A stretch of DNA of 64,000 bases from Balaenoptera acutorostrata (lineage: Eukaryota > Chordata > Mammalia > Artiodactyla > Balaenopteridae). How positions within the stretch are numbered: position 1 is the first letter of the stretch; each line of letters begins with the position of its first letter. The position numbers were made by a program, and so were the translations under genes. This document shows, one piece after another, positions 21,871-33,564 of the stretch. The notes under the pieces were generated by a model. That model searched no databases and had not been told where the DNA came from. It saw nothing but the letters and a program-made list of their open reading frames with translations. The stretch covers positions 129,856,708 through 129,920,707 of the forward strand of contig NC_080064.1 in NCBI RefSeq assembly GCF_949987535.1, in the 5' to 3' direction.

Positions 21871-22567
21871 AGTCAAAAGCCACAAGGAAGGCTGGAAGTG
21901 ATACTTCTATGGGCAGAAGTCAAAGTCAAACCCTCTTTGGAGCAAAGTTTCACCAAGTTAGACTATAGGACTTTCTTATTAAGCTCAAGTAGAGGACTAA
22001 TGAAGATGACCAAGCATGCAAGAAGCCGTGCCACTAGTGAGGATAGATATAGAATTGCAATTGGAATTGTAGATGAAGAAAACAGTATTGTTATGAATAA
22101 AATAATTAATGAAATATTGGCTCCAATAACAAAGATGAGCATACGAGAATCCACCAGCAGTGAACAATTTTAAAATGCCACTCCACAAGTTGCTTATTTA
22201 TTAAAAACAGAAAAAAAAATACCTCTAAATGGAGAAATGTGATGCATACCAACTTAACTAAGTGATAAAAGTTTACAGCATCGATAATGGGACTGTCTGC
22301 CATCTTACACCTCCTGATATGATGTACTGAAAAGGATACAATATTACATATGCAGTACTCCTGCCCCACCCCCCAAATTTAATCTGAATCTAAGCATGAG
22401 GAAACAATTAGGTAAACCCAATGAGGGACATTTTACAAAACAACTGGCTTGAACTCTTCAAAATTATCAAGGTGATAAGAGAATTTTTTTAAAGGTTCAG
22501 AAACTGATCTAGATTAAAAAACAAAAACAAAAACAGGACAACTAATGGAATGAATGATCTTAATTCT
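21871..22567. other. Unassigned DNA
   Basis: A 91-codon open frame (21898-22173, plus) has no recognised domain. Nothing else is supported. Confidence 0.4.
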
Positions 22568-23600
22568 ATCCTGGATTGAAAAAAAAATTTTTTTTCTTCC
22601 AGTTTTATTAAGGTATAATTGACATACAGCACTGTAAAAGTTTAAGGTGTACAGCATAATGATTTGACTTACATATATCATGAAACAGTTATCACAATAA
22701 GCATGGTGATCATCCATCATTTCGTATAAATACAGAATTAAAGAAATAAAAATTGCTTGTGTTGCGAACTCAGGATTTACATTCTTAACAACTTTCATAT
22801 ATAACTTACAGCAGTGTTAATTATGTTTATCATGTTGTACATTACATCCTGAGTACTTATTTATCTTATAACTGGACGTTTGTATCTTTTGACTACCTTC
22901 ATCCAATTTCCCCTCCCTCCACACCTCACCTCTGGTAACCGCAAATATAATCTTTTTTGCTATTAGTTTGTTTGTTTGTTTGTTTGTTGTTCGTTTTTGA
23001 AGTATAACTCACCTACAACACTATTAGTTCCTGTTACACAACATGGTGATCTGGTATTTCTGCACATTTCAAAATGATCACTACAATAAGTCTAGCTATG
23101 CTATGTCATCATACAAAGATAACATAGTTATTAACTATATTCCCCACGCTGTATATTTCATACCCATGACTCATTTATTTTGCATCTGGAAGTTTGTACT
23201 TCTTAATCTCCCTCACCTTTTTCTTCCCTCCTCCCCACACCCTCCCCTCTGGCAACCACCTGTTTGTTCTCTGTATCTAGAACTCTGTTTCTGTTTTGTT
23301 ACGTTTGTTCATTTGTTTTTTAGATTCCACATATAAGTGAAATCATACAATATCTGTCTTTCTCTGTCTGACATTTCATTTAGCATAATACCCCCTAGGT
23401 CCATCCATGTTGTCACAAATGGCAAGATTTAATTCTTTTTTATGGCTGAGTAATATTCCATTGTGTGTGTGTGTGTGTGTGTGTGTATCTTCTTTACCCA
23501 TTCATCATCTGTTGATGGGTGCTTGGGTTGCTTCTATATCTTGGGTATTGTAAATAATGGTACAATGAACATAGGGGTGCATGTGTCTTTTCTAAATATT
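22568..23600 (-). mobile_element. Two abutting antisense L1 3' ends
   Basis: First copy, about 22568-22955: T-rich start, AGTTTTATTAAGGTATAATT, ending near GGTAACCGCAAATATAATC. A second T-rich/GTTT start follows at about 22956, then 3' UTR and the ORF2 end (TTTTATGGCTGAGTAATATTC, TTGTAAATAATGGTACAATG) to about 23600. These look like older L1M-type copies. Both run antisense. Confidence 0.78.
23462..23487. repeat. (GT)n microsatellite inside L1
   Basis: About 13 GT units placed exactly where the antisense L1 consensus reads CCATTGTATATATG. It arose within the L1 copy. Confidence 0.95.
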
Positions 23601-25133
23601 GAGACAATTGAGGACATTTGAATTTGGTGTATATATTAGATAATATGTTTTCAATTGTGAGATTTCCTGAATGTGATGCTTTTATGGTTGTCATGTAGGA
23701 GAATGTCCTTTTTTTAGAAAACATGTGTTAAGATATTTAGAATAATAGTAACTGAATTCTCTGTGAAAAGAACTCTCAAATGGCTTACCAAGAATATATT
23801 TGTGTGAATGTGCATACGTGTGGAAAGAAAAAGCAAATGTGGCAAAATGTTAATTGGTAAATCTAGACAAAGGGTAAATGGGCATTCATTGTACTATTCT
23901 TGCAAATTTTCTGTAGGTTTGAATTTTTTTAGAAAGGGTTACGGAAAATATTCACAACTATAAAGAATGAGTAGTATGTACCATGTTAATTATTCATATC
24001 AACACTCCCCCAGATATGTTGGGGCAACCTTTCTGCAGGCTGAAGCAAAGCTTTTTACTACCCATTTTTGGCAAGGCTCAGCAAGATGAGATAACTTTCC
24101 CAAGGTCACAAAGAAAAGTGTTAAATAAGGTACCAAATAGGCAGAAGCCAGAAAGCCGAAGATTCAGACACCCCCAAATTTCCAAAATTTTCCTACCCAC
24201 ATGAAAATATCTTCTTCATCCTTGACTAAATAGGAAAATTCAAATAAGGGATTCTGCTTCTTTTTATATCATTAACTAGTGTGTTCAGTAGATTAAAAGA
24301 TGAGTTCCGGAAGAGAATATATTGATATAAAAATTAATTAAATGAAATTAGGTGTGCTAAGATAATGGAATTCAAGTTGACATTCTCTGGCATTTCTCTT
24401 CATTCTTTTGATGTTCAGCCAAGGGGAATGCAAGACAAGGGGTTAGCACTGCTAGGAATAACTGCCATCAACCACCAATTTAGGGAGTCACTAGAGGAGA
24501 ACAATTCTCAGATTTCAGTGTCCCTCAGGACACATTTTCCTTTCCTTCGTTTATCACCTGCATGCACCATCTCGTGCAAATCCCAGCAATCTGGCACCTG
24601 TGGGTCACTGCTCAGCTCAGGTTCTGTGGACCTGATCTCATGCCTGTGGCAAATCTCACTGTGACTTAAAAGCCTGGGGAGAGTAGCCTAGAGAGGTGGC
24701 CTCAGTCAGGACACTGTGGAGCCAAAAGAGTGTTGTGTAGTTCTGTTGACTTAAAAAACAAAAAAAAAATCTCTGTATGTGCATGACCTTGAGGAACAGG
24801 ACTGCTAGAGACAGATAAGATTATTTTACTCCTCCCTCTCTCTCTCAAGTGAACCAAATATTACAATCCCCATTTTGTCTTCCCAGACTCAAGGATCAGG
24901 TTTGCGCTTTTATCTTCTTGCTTCTTTTAGTCAGAGGTGATTACCTTCAAGTTTGCTTTAACAACTCATGGCGTATGTGTGATTTTATGTGTGATACATT
25001 AAATCGTAGTTTTAGAAAATCTGTTTTCCAGTTAGCCTAACTAAAATAGCTTGTCATGGAAGAGATACCAACTGTCCTAGGAAACAGAGGCTGGTATATG
25101 CTGAGATTCTTTAACTCCAAGGTCTTGACAGCA
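23601..25133. other. Unassigned DNA with a weak MIR-like patch
   Basis: No gene recognised. AGATGAGATAACTTTCCCAA near 24085 with the following GGTCACA resembles antisense MIR. Confidence 0.4.
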
Positions 25134-25359
25134 GTTTACTGTCATCGGAATAAAGATACCAATAGATTCCAGAACTACCCGTATTAGAAACATTCCCTCC
25201 TCACAGTTCAAGCTGCAGGGGAAAAGCAAAGAACCTGGAGCCAGAAAGGCAGCACCTGCCCTTGATTATCTCACCAATGAGAAAGAGATTACTCATGGTA
25301 ACTCAATTTACATTTTATTTCTCAATCCGTTGACTTCTTGCTCAGTCCTAGACTGCCAG
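25134..25359 (+). repeat. Direct repeat, copy A
   Basis: About 226 bp matching 26970-27202 in the same orientation. Shared runs include AAAAGCAAAGAACCTGGAG, CCTGCCCTTGATTATCTCAC and CAATGAGAAAGAG. Identity judged by eye is roughly 85 percent with one indel of about 17 bp. I do not recognise the family. Confidence 0.85.
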
Positions 25360-26459
25360 GCTTGCCCGGTATATTCACAGGATTCCTCGCCAAGGAAAAC
25401 TACGTTGCAGGGAGCACAGTGGTACAGTAAGCACTTAATAGAGGACCTGAAAAGGTGAATTGACAGAGAAATCTGACTGGTAAGAGAGCATGGGACTTTG
25501 TGTGGCCAACATATGGATGGACAATGTGGAGATGGTAGTTCTCTTTCTGCTTCTGCCTCAGGGAAAAATTTAGGCACAAGATTGACAGAAAGGAATGATC
25601 TGGTTGTTCTACTCATCCCTCCTGACGTCCACCCCAACACAGTCGATCCTATGGTAGCAAAGGAGCTAAAACTAAGTCATAACTATCCTCATGAAGGGAC
25701 TTGAACACTCAGTGAACCGTGGAGCCAAGCTCTGCTTAAGGTTCGTTGTTGTTTCTTCATCAAGTCAGAGTAAGAGGAAAAATATAGCAAAGGTTATTGT
25801 CTTTATCATTACATCTTAATTCTAAAAATAATTTTATTTTGATCTCCTACAGTGTGCTAGATAGGCCGGGAGATACAGAAATAAGTGATCCACGTCCCTT
25901 CTCCCAAGTTGCTCAGAGTAGAGTGGAGACGCCTGCATGAAACCAGGGCAATAAATCAATAAAAAAGGAGAGATGGACAATCCAGAAAAGATAGTAGGCA
26001 TGAGACAGCATCCCAGCAAGTATGGGAAGAAAGAAGGTCCATACCCAGGAACTAGAGAAGAAACATCTCTTCCTCTGTGACAGGAGGAAGAGAGCAGAGG
26101 GTGAATAATTACGCAATGCAGTATACAGCAAGGTCACCAATGTTTGTAATGGAACTACTTTGAGCCATGATGGATTTGACACTATCATAGTCTCAGAAGT
26201 TTCCAAAATGGATGGCTTACGTTAAGAAAGAAAGAAAGAGAAATAATTTAGAATCATTAGATTAAGGATTTGGGGGGAAAGTACTTAATTATAGTTAGGA
26301 GTTATTTCTTTACGTAAGTCATGCTCTCTAGGTATATTCGTCTTAAGCTTGGTGACTATTACCTCTGAAGTTAAAAATTTTAATTAAAATGCCACTGTTT
26401 TTTAAAACGTAACTCAATGTTTATATAAAGGATAAGGCAATGAGTTTTTTGTTTGTTTT
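25360..26459. other. Unassigned DNA between the direct repeats
   Basis: No retroviral or LINE gene is readable. About 25845-25960 (GTGCTAGATAGGCCGGGAGA, TACAGAAATAAGTG) may be antisense L2. Confidence 0.4.
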
Positions 26460-26670
26460 AAAAAGTAAACTTTTTATTTTATGATAACTTGTAATTTACA
26501 GAAAATTTGGAAAGATAATGCAGAGCCCCCCAGATAGCCTATACTGTTTCCTGTAATGTTAATATCTTACATTAGTGTGGTACACTTGTCACAACTTATT
26601 AACCAATATTGATACATTATTATTAACTAAAGTCTGTGCTTTATTCAGATTTCCTCTATTTTTACCTAAG
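26460..26670 (-). repeat. Old L1-type 3' UTR relic, antisense
   Basis: AAACTTTTTATTTTATGATA, AATGTTAATATCTTACATTA and CTTTATTCAGATTTCCTC follow a repeat I associate with old L1M 3' ends. Confidence 0.55.
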
Positions 26671-26810
26671 GCAATGAGCTATTTAATTTATTCCCAAAAT
26701 ATAAACATAGAGATCAAACCTGGAGAATGAACTAAAGAAATACAAACATCTAGGTCAAATGCTTTCTGTCACTAGATTTACTAATTTAACCACAATTCAG
26801 TAAGTCTTCT

Positions 26811-26846
26811 AAGCCTGAGTTGTGCATTAAGCCTGAGTTGTGCATT
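26811..26846 (+). repeat. Two tandem 18-bp units
   Basis: AAGCCTGAGTTGTGCATT occurs twice exactly in tandem, followed by a partial third start (GAGCCT). It is a small local duplication. Confidence 0.95.
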
Positions 26847-26969
26847 GAGCCTAAACCCAGTTCTGCAGAAGTCCTGCAAATCTGATGGGACATCAAAACT
26901 AGAGTTGGTTTTGCTTGAGGGTCACAAGACTTTGACCAGCTGGTCACAATTACGTTAGCTCTTTAGCTG

Positions 26970-27202
26970 TTTACTAGCATCAGAATTAAGGTACCAATAG
27001 ACTCAGTATTGAATAAACTATCAGTATTAGAAAAATTCCCTCCCCATGGTTCAAGTCGTGGAAGAAAAGCAAAGAACCTGGAGTCAGATAGGCAGAACCT
27101 GCCCTTGATTATCTCACCAATGAGAAAGAGGCTACTCATGGTAGCTCGATTTATGTTTTATTTCTCACTCCTTTGACTTCTTTCTCAGTCCCAGACTGCC
27201 AG
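26970..27202 (+). repeat. Direct repeat, copy B
   Basis: Second copy of the repeat at 25134-25359, 1.84 kb downstream. It carries an extra CAGTATTGAATAAACTA-like stretch near 27005-27020. Confidence 0.85.
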
Positions 27203-27609
27203 TCAGTTCAGTAACTACGAGTCCCTTCCAGGCATCCTAAAGGGTCTTTGCTCTTTTTAGTTTAACATTTCAGTTCAATTTAAACATCAGCCAATGTTTG
27301 ATAAAAAAATTTTTAAATGGAGGTATGAAATAGATTCCCCACTGAGAGTGAATTCTTCTCTTTTCTTCCTCAGATTTTCTGAGTATCGGGAGATCTTTAA
27401 AAAATAGAATATTGGGTTTCCCATGAATGATTCTGACCCAGCAATTCCATCTCTGGCATCCCCACAACCGTAGTTAGTAGTTAAGTGTCTAGTCAGGAAT
27501 TTCTCTACCACTGAGTAGATTAGATTTCAAAGAATTGTTAGTAAGTCCATTTGTACATAAGTCTATAGTGAAGCTACATAATAACCAATGTGCATATATC
27601 AGTACAATA
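27203..27609. other. Unassigned DNA
   Basis: No gene or named repeat recognised. Confidence 0.4.
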
Positions 27610-27820
27610 GAGCCCACCTACCTGGCTCAAATCCCAACTCTGCTATTTATTACCTGCAACCTGGCTGTATAAACTCTCTGTGCCTCAGTTTTCTCATCTT
27701 TAAGATGGGGGGAGGGAATGATAATAATAGCTCTTTGATGTGAGAATTAAATTCATTCGTACACTTAGAACAGTACCTGACATTAAAAAGTGTTCAGTAA
27801 TTGTCAACACTGTTAGCTAT
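27610..27820 (+). repeat. MIR SINE
   Basis: CAAATCCCAACTCTGCTATT and TGCCTCAGTTTTCTCATCTT, followed by AAGATGGGG, are the MIR core in sense orientation. It is nearly full-length. Confidence 0.85.
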
Positions 27821-27955
27821 ACAAACTTAAATTTCTTCAGATAACTGTAGATATTGATGGCTTCAGTTCCAACTCTTCTTTATTTCAGATCTCTTAAAAA
27901 GATGCTCTTATTTTATCTTTATTTTCACTGAATATAAAATTTATAAGAGACTAGG

Positions 27956-28014
27956 TCTTCAACAACTATGGACATTTACATAAATCTCTCAACAACTATG
28001 GACATCTTCATAAA
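27956..28014 (+). repeat. Two tandem units of about 30 bp
   Basis: TCAACAACTATGGACAT followed by TTACATAAA or CTTCATAAA occurs twice in tandem. Local duplication of no known function. Confidence 0.85.
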
Positions 28015-28344
28015 GTTAGGATTCTGATATCTGAACAATGAAAGTATCTTTTTCATAAAACTTAATGGCTATAATATCAAAGTGGTATTAGATACTACAG
28101 TTTTTTAGCTCACTCTTTGTGTTTTGCTTTGCCTTTCAAAAAAAGCAAAACCCAGCAAACGCACCTTAAGCCATGACTGATGGCAAAACTGTAATGGCCA
28201 CAGGTGACTGCTAATAACCTCTGTTGGTGGGGGCAGAGTTTATATGCATAGCTTTGTATCTATAAAATTAGTAAGTTGAAAGGTCATAGAGGATGTTCTA
28301 TACTAAAATAAAGAGATGAAAAATACATATTCATCTAAAAAAAT

Positions 28345-28432
28345 ATGTAGACTCTGTGTATCACCAGTGTCCAGAGGAGTGCATAGCATAAATAGGTACA
28401 CAATAAATAGCTGTTGTTGAATGAGTGAATGA
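28345..28432 (+). repeat. L2 LINE 3' terminus
   Basis: CATAAATAGGTACACAATAA and TGTTGAATGAGTGAATGA match the extreme L2 3' end. Confidence 0.75.
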
Positions 28433-28439
28433 CAGGTAC

Positions 28440-28590
28440 TTTGGTGGACACTATTTTTATATCATCTCTAGTACTTAAAGCAAACAAAAAGAGGGTAGGA
28501 TTATTATCTGTACTCTATAGATAAAGAAACTGAAACTCAGGCTGGTTAGATAACCTGAATGCCCAGCTATCCAATTCTGAAAGCTTCCTT
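28440..28590 (-). repeat. MIR SINE, antisense
   Basis: GATAAAGAAACTGAAACTCAGG and the following AGATAACCTGAATGCCCAGC are diverged antisense MIR. Confidence 0.65.
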
Positions 28591-28705
28591 CTGCACAATT
28601 CCATGCAGCAGGGTGAAAAGTTATTCATCTGAGATGTTGTGTGGAGTACCGGAGAGATAGACTAAGGTCAGATAGCAGAGGACAACTGACCAGAACTCCA
28701 TTTGA

Positions 28706-28966
28706 ATGATAACTCCAGGACCCCTCTCAGTTCACAGAATGAAGCAGAAAAACAAGACACCACATCTGAGCCAGAGTGAGAGGAAGAGCCCAAGTATGCC
28801 CTCTAATCTGGATGAGATCTGGAAGGACGGACAGGAGAGTAGGGAGCCCAGCCTAGATTCCCAAGATTCAGAGGGACCAGGAAAGGCAGAGCTTTCTTTG
28901 CTTTCCATCGGATTTGTTTCTTTATTAATTAATGCCTTCTTCATTTTCCTGATTATAAAAGAATAG
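28706..28966 (+). CDS. Speculative 86-codon ORF with a C-terminal hydrophobic helix
   Basis: I do not recognise a family. The frame opens MITPGPLSVHRMKQKNK, has a polar middle rich in Ser, Glu and Asp, and ends with a hydrophobic stretch LSLLSIGFVSLLINAFFIFL before IIKE and a stop. That pattern would suit a small tail-anchored membrane protein. Against it: neither the first ATG nor the internal one at 28739 is in strong context, and no promoter, poly(A) signal or spliced neighbour is evident. Just upstream of the internal ATG, CCCCTCTCAGTTCACAG could be a splice acceptor. Chance is the default explanation in AT-rich mammalian DNA. Confidence 0.12.
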   Translation: MITPGPLSVHRMKQKNKTPHLSQSERKSPSMPSNLDEIWKDGQESREPSLDSQDSEGPGKAELSLLSIGFVSLLINAFFIFLIIKE

Positions 28967-30085
28967 ATTTTCATTTTTAAAAATTTCAGGCTATTTAGAA
29001 AGATATTCTTAAAATGTAAAAATATTCTCTAATCCCGCCACATGGAGTTAACATTGTGCTGTATAACCTTCCAGATTTTTTTCTCTGTGTGATTGTTATA
29101 CACTTTTTTAATGCACAAAGCAGGACCCCTTTTGAAAGCCCAAGGCTGCACCCCACAGACCTACCCCTGTGTGTCCTAATAGCACAGCAAAAGTTCAAGT
29201 TTCTGACACTCCTAGCCTCAATGTTCATTTGTAAAATGAGAAGATCACCATTGTCTATCAGCCTACCTTTATGTAAAACAAAGTTACCTATATCCTTTGG
29301 GCTTTAGGGGATGTTTTCTCTTTCAAAATTAAGGTGCCCAGTTCTCACTACAGTCCTTCCCTGCTGATATCAACACAGAAATTATAAAAAGTGAAGCCAA
29401 ACAATGAATACTTACACTTATTTCAAAATACCATTTTAAATACTCACCTGAAAACACACAACCCATGACTTATTAAAAGCACACTGATAAAGCCCTAGTG
29501 TAACATTTTAGCTGTTGGAGATCCACCTGGGCTTATCTTTAGATGTAGGGCTTTATATAGTATTCGATAGAAATCAAATCAGCCTTTGGATAAATAATTG
29601 TGATTTTTTTTTTTTTTTACTTTGTTGAAGTAAACATGCTTATTGTTTTCTCTGTCTGTCCTCTTGAACTACAGTGTTTTTGTTGAACCACAACAGGTGG
29701 CCCTTATAAACGTGCTATCACGTCCAGGCAGGAATGGTAAGGCCAGCCGAGCAAGCCGACTGGCTTTAGCAAGATGGCAGCTCCAGACACAGCACATCGG
29801 CCTAAGAGAAACAAGAGGTCAGCAACCTGTTGCACACAGCATCTGATTTCCAAAAGGTGGAACACTTTCTGCATTCAGACTGGGTAGGTTTAAATCTCTG
29901 ATCCACACCTAATTAACTTGTACCTTTAAGTTGGTGTAAAATAGGATAAACATTTAAAGAAGTACAGTGGTAGCAGGTGTGGTCAGTATTTAGCAGATGT
30001 TGGGTATGATGATGATGACGTAATTTTCCTCCCCTTGTTTTCGCTGAGTGTCATATGTACCCAGTACTACAGAAAACACAAAGCG
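28967..30085. other. Unassigned DNA, partly repeat-like
   Basis: About 28990-29110 (TAATCCCGCCACATGGAG, TAACCTTCCAGATTTTTTTC) reads like an old interspersed repeat I cannot name. A short CpG-bearing patch at 29710-29780 precedes an ATG in good context at 29774, but its frame is only 37 codons. Confidence 0.4.
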
Positions 30086-30260
30086 AAAGTTCCTGCCATG
30101 TAGTGAGCATTGTCAAATATTGGGTCAAGTACTTTATTTGCTTTGTATGATTTAATCCTGACAACAACTTTATATGTATTCTTAAGGTTTTGTTAACCCC
30201 ATTTCTCAGATAAGAAAACAGACTTAGATGAAATTTGTTCAATGCCACAACACCTAAAAA
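30086..30260 (-). repeat. MIR SINE, antisense
   Basis: ATTTAATCCTGACAACAACT, CCCATTTCTCAGATAAGAAA and ACAGACTTAGATG are antisense MIR with moderate divergence. Confidence 0.75.
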
Positions 30261-30379
30261 ATTCTTTCTCTAGAGAAAAAAAGAGAAGGGTGCACATATA
30301 TTTGTGAAGGGCCTCACTACCTATGTATGTACCTAACCTAACATAGGTAAACCAAATATATTCTGTCTAAATTTTTATG

Positions 30380-30720
30380 ACACCCGGTGTTGGTGAGGGT
30401 GTGCACAGTCATTCTCATACAATTGCTAATAACTATCAAAAACATGTGATGTCTATACCTTTTAACCCAACAGCTTTGATAGTAGGAATTTATCTTACAT
30501 ATCTATTGGAACAAATATGCCAAGATGAAAGTACCGTGAAATCATTACAAAATTATTTGTAATACCAAAATGTGATAACAAAATAAAAGTCTTTCAATAT
30601 GGAACTAAACAAAGTATACTATACAAATAATAAGGTACCATATAGCCTTTAAAGGAAAGGGGTAGATAGATAGAAAAGGTATCCAAGATATATATTTTGA
30701 GTGGAATTGTAATCATATAT
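30380..30720 (+). mobile_element. Old L1M relic (ORF2 end/3' UTR)
   Basis: TAGGAATTTATCTTACATAT, ATTTGTAATACCAAAATGTG and AAGGTATCCAAGATATATAT fit plus-sense old L1. Confidence 0.65.
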
Positions 30721-31789
30721 CAGCTCTAAGTTCAAAGGACAGAAAAATCTTTATGAACAGAGACAACCAAGGGTTGCTTCTGAAAGAAAATGAGACTTGA
30801 TTTTTGTCTCAAATAAAAAATGGAATTATTTTGGCCAGGCTGGGGAAAAGAGGAAGGACCAGGGAAGGCTGTTGTGTAGTGGAAAGACCCCTGGTTTTAG
30901 AGTTCAAACCTCCAACCTGAGGCAGGCCCTCCTAGAGCTTTTACATGGAAGTACCCAGATTGGCAGAGAAAAGATGCATTCCTGGAGAAAATACAAAGTG
31001 GCTACTGGGAGGAGCGATTTCTTTTGAAGTCTCAAATTCCCTTCCTTTGATTTTGGCTGATGGATACTATGTTGTTTCATTGAAACTGACAAATTAAGAA
31101 TGTTGGACTGAATTGAAGAGAGCTGGTACAGCATATCAGGTTCAATGTACAAACAATTTCTTTCTTTCTTAGAGACATGGTTTTTCAACAGCACAGGCTC
31201 TCATAATTATATGGACAAAAATAATGGAAACTGAAAACTAAGAATCAAGAGCTATATAAACATAGTTGAATTTATTTGTCATAGCTGATGATTTTTATTT
31301 CTTTGTACTTGTTTATACATGTTTTTTACAAGGTGACTAATTTTTCAAGAAGTGAACTGTGATGGCAGGTCTATATGTACTCCTCAGGAAGGGCCACTAA
31401 TTCTCTGACTTATATTAGGATTCTGTGTAAAACATCATTTGAAAAATAAGTTCATGGCTCAAAAAGAAAAGGATTAAAAACCACAGCTTGAGGTACCAGC
31501 TAATAACCTTTAGGCAAGATATCTACACCATGAGCAGGTAACAACGATAAATGGTAGTATCTGGGGTCATTGGAGTCATTTACGACTCCGAAAGAGCTTA
31601 TCCCCAAGATATAACTGAGATTGAAAAGGTACATAGTGCACATTTGCAACTAACCAATGAACCATTGTTACTAATAAACACATTTATTAGTTAAGAACTT
31701 GCTAAGTAAAGATTCTCACTAAAATGCATAAATGCCCTCATTAAGCCCACATCTAGGAGAGCAGCCTGGGGAAATGGAATAAACAGAGA
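30721..31789. other. Unassigned DNA
   Basis: No gene or named repeat recognised. Confidence 0.4.
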
Positions 31790-31985
31790 CAGCACTAGAA
31801 AGAGAACAGGCTCTGGAATCAGGCAGGCCTGAGTATGATGAGCTATGGGACCTTAGTCCAGTTGCGTACACATTTGACACTTAGCTTTCTCAACCATAGA
31901 AAACAATAACCACTTCATGGGTCTGCTATAAGCATTTTCCATAATATATTTCTAGTGCCTGACACAGAGTAGATGTCAAAAAAAT
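31790..31985 (+). repeat. MIR SINE
   Basis: GGCTCTGGAATCAGGCAGGC, GGGACCTTAGTCCAGTTGCG and AGTGCCTGACACAGAGTAGA follow MIR order in sense. Confidence 0.8.
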
Positions 31986-32699
31986 GGTAGTTTTTATTAG
32001 ACAACTCACTTAACTCTGAGCCCAGTTTTCATGTTTAGAAAAAGAAAGCAATGATTCCTATGGGAGAATAAGTATGAAAAGGATTTGAGCTTTAAAATTA
32101 TCTAAAGAGATAAGATCATTATCAATAATTGGTAGACAGTATATAAAGACATGAAGCATTAACTAATACATGGGTTACAGAAAATGTATGACTTCTATCT
32201 CTGAAAATATGGTAGGCTATATACTCTACAAATCTTCCCAACAGAAAGCACTTAAAATTGCTGGATCACATATGGCAAGGCTCTCAGATGTATAGCTGAC
32301 CTTCCATGGAAAGAAGGGAACTCCCCAGAGAGTACTGAAGAAAAGAGTATCTTGAGGATAACTTTTTTCTCTTTACTCATGGAAAAACATGAGAACAGGA
32401 GACAATTCCTTGAAACGCACAAGGTGGAGGGATGAATCCAAGACCCCGGCATAAAACCAGGAACATTGAAACATCCTCAATGAAGGGGAACAAGAAAAAT
32501 ATCTGCCCATCAACAAAGGGGGCATAAAACAATACTTGACATATTGTCCGGGACTCTTTGGAAAAAAGTCTCCTCTGAGAATTCATAACCCCAACCTGCC
32601 CTCATGTGGATTAGGGGTTCAAGTTTACACTATCTGTACAGTCTCAGAAACCCCAAGATAAGAAAGGAATATAAAATGATCCTAGGTTATTAACAAAAT
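31986..32699. other. Unassigned AT-rich DNA, possibly old LINE
   Basis: Continuous with the HAL1/L1-like relic that follows, but no landmark text is clear here. Confidence 0.35.
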
Positions 32700-33450
32700 G
32701 AAACTTTTAGCAAATGCCAAAATAAATCATACCTGGAGGGATAGATACTCAACACAGCTTCCACAGGAATCCCACAGATAAAGCCAAGTTGAACATGAGC
32801 TCAAAAGTGAACACTATAAAGCGCATGAGTGACTAAGCCACCGTAAGAGTCAGCAAAAACAAAAAGAGCTCAATCTGATTCCGAAGAATTGAGATAATGC
32901 AATGATTGGTTAAATTATAAAAATGTTTGTAAATTATTAATAAATTAAAGATAACATTTAAAACGTGAAAAAATAACTATCAAGAAACAAGCAATTTCAG
33001 AAAAATTTAACTCCTAGAAGGGAAAAATGGTATGATTAAAATTAAAGCTAAAATAAAGAGCAGATTAAACACATCTGCAGGAAGAATTAGTCAACCAAGA
33101 TAGAGCTGAAGACAAAATCCAGTATTCAGCACAGAGAAAGAGCTTAAAAATATGAAAGAGAAGGAAAACAACATAATACTAGGATATGAAGTTTCGACAT
33201 GTGTCCGATAAGATAGAGGACTGAGAGAAGGGGGAAGACAATATCTAATGGATAATGACCAAGGATTTTTCTAGAATTGGTGAAAAGCATGAATCCTCAG
33301 ATTCTGGATACACAAAGAATACCAAAGAGGAGAGAGAAAAATTGCATTATAAATTTTACTCAGGTTTTATGTATGTTTTTGGCATGAGAGTCCTATATAG
33401 CTAAGTCATAACCAGAAATAAAAGTCAGTTGTTATTCTTTAAAAATGGAA
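32700..33450 (+). mobile_element. HAL1/old L1 ORF1-region relic
   Basis: AAAAATATGAAAGAGAAGG, GATAAGATAGAGGACTGAG, TTTTTCTAGAATTGGTGAAA and CATGAATCCTCAGATTCTGG follow the ORF1 region of HAL1/old L1 elements. The frame is shattered. The HAL1 versus L1M assignment is open. Confidence 0.6.
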
Positions 33451-33564
33451 CTTCAGGTATTAGCAGGAGGCAAGATGGAAAGATTGGGGAAAGAAAGGCC
33501 TTTTCACCATCCTTTAAAGCAGCTATGAATTTTTCACCATCCCTATAAGCAGCTATGTATTCTT

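Noticed and set aside
25134..27202. Intact endogenous retrovirus bounded by the direct repeats
   Set aside because: Only about 1.6 kb lies between, with no readable gag, pol or env and no clear LTR termini.
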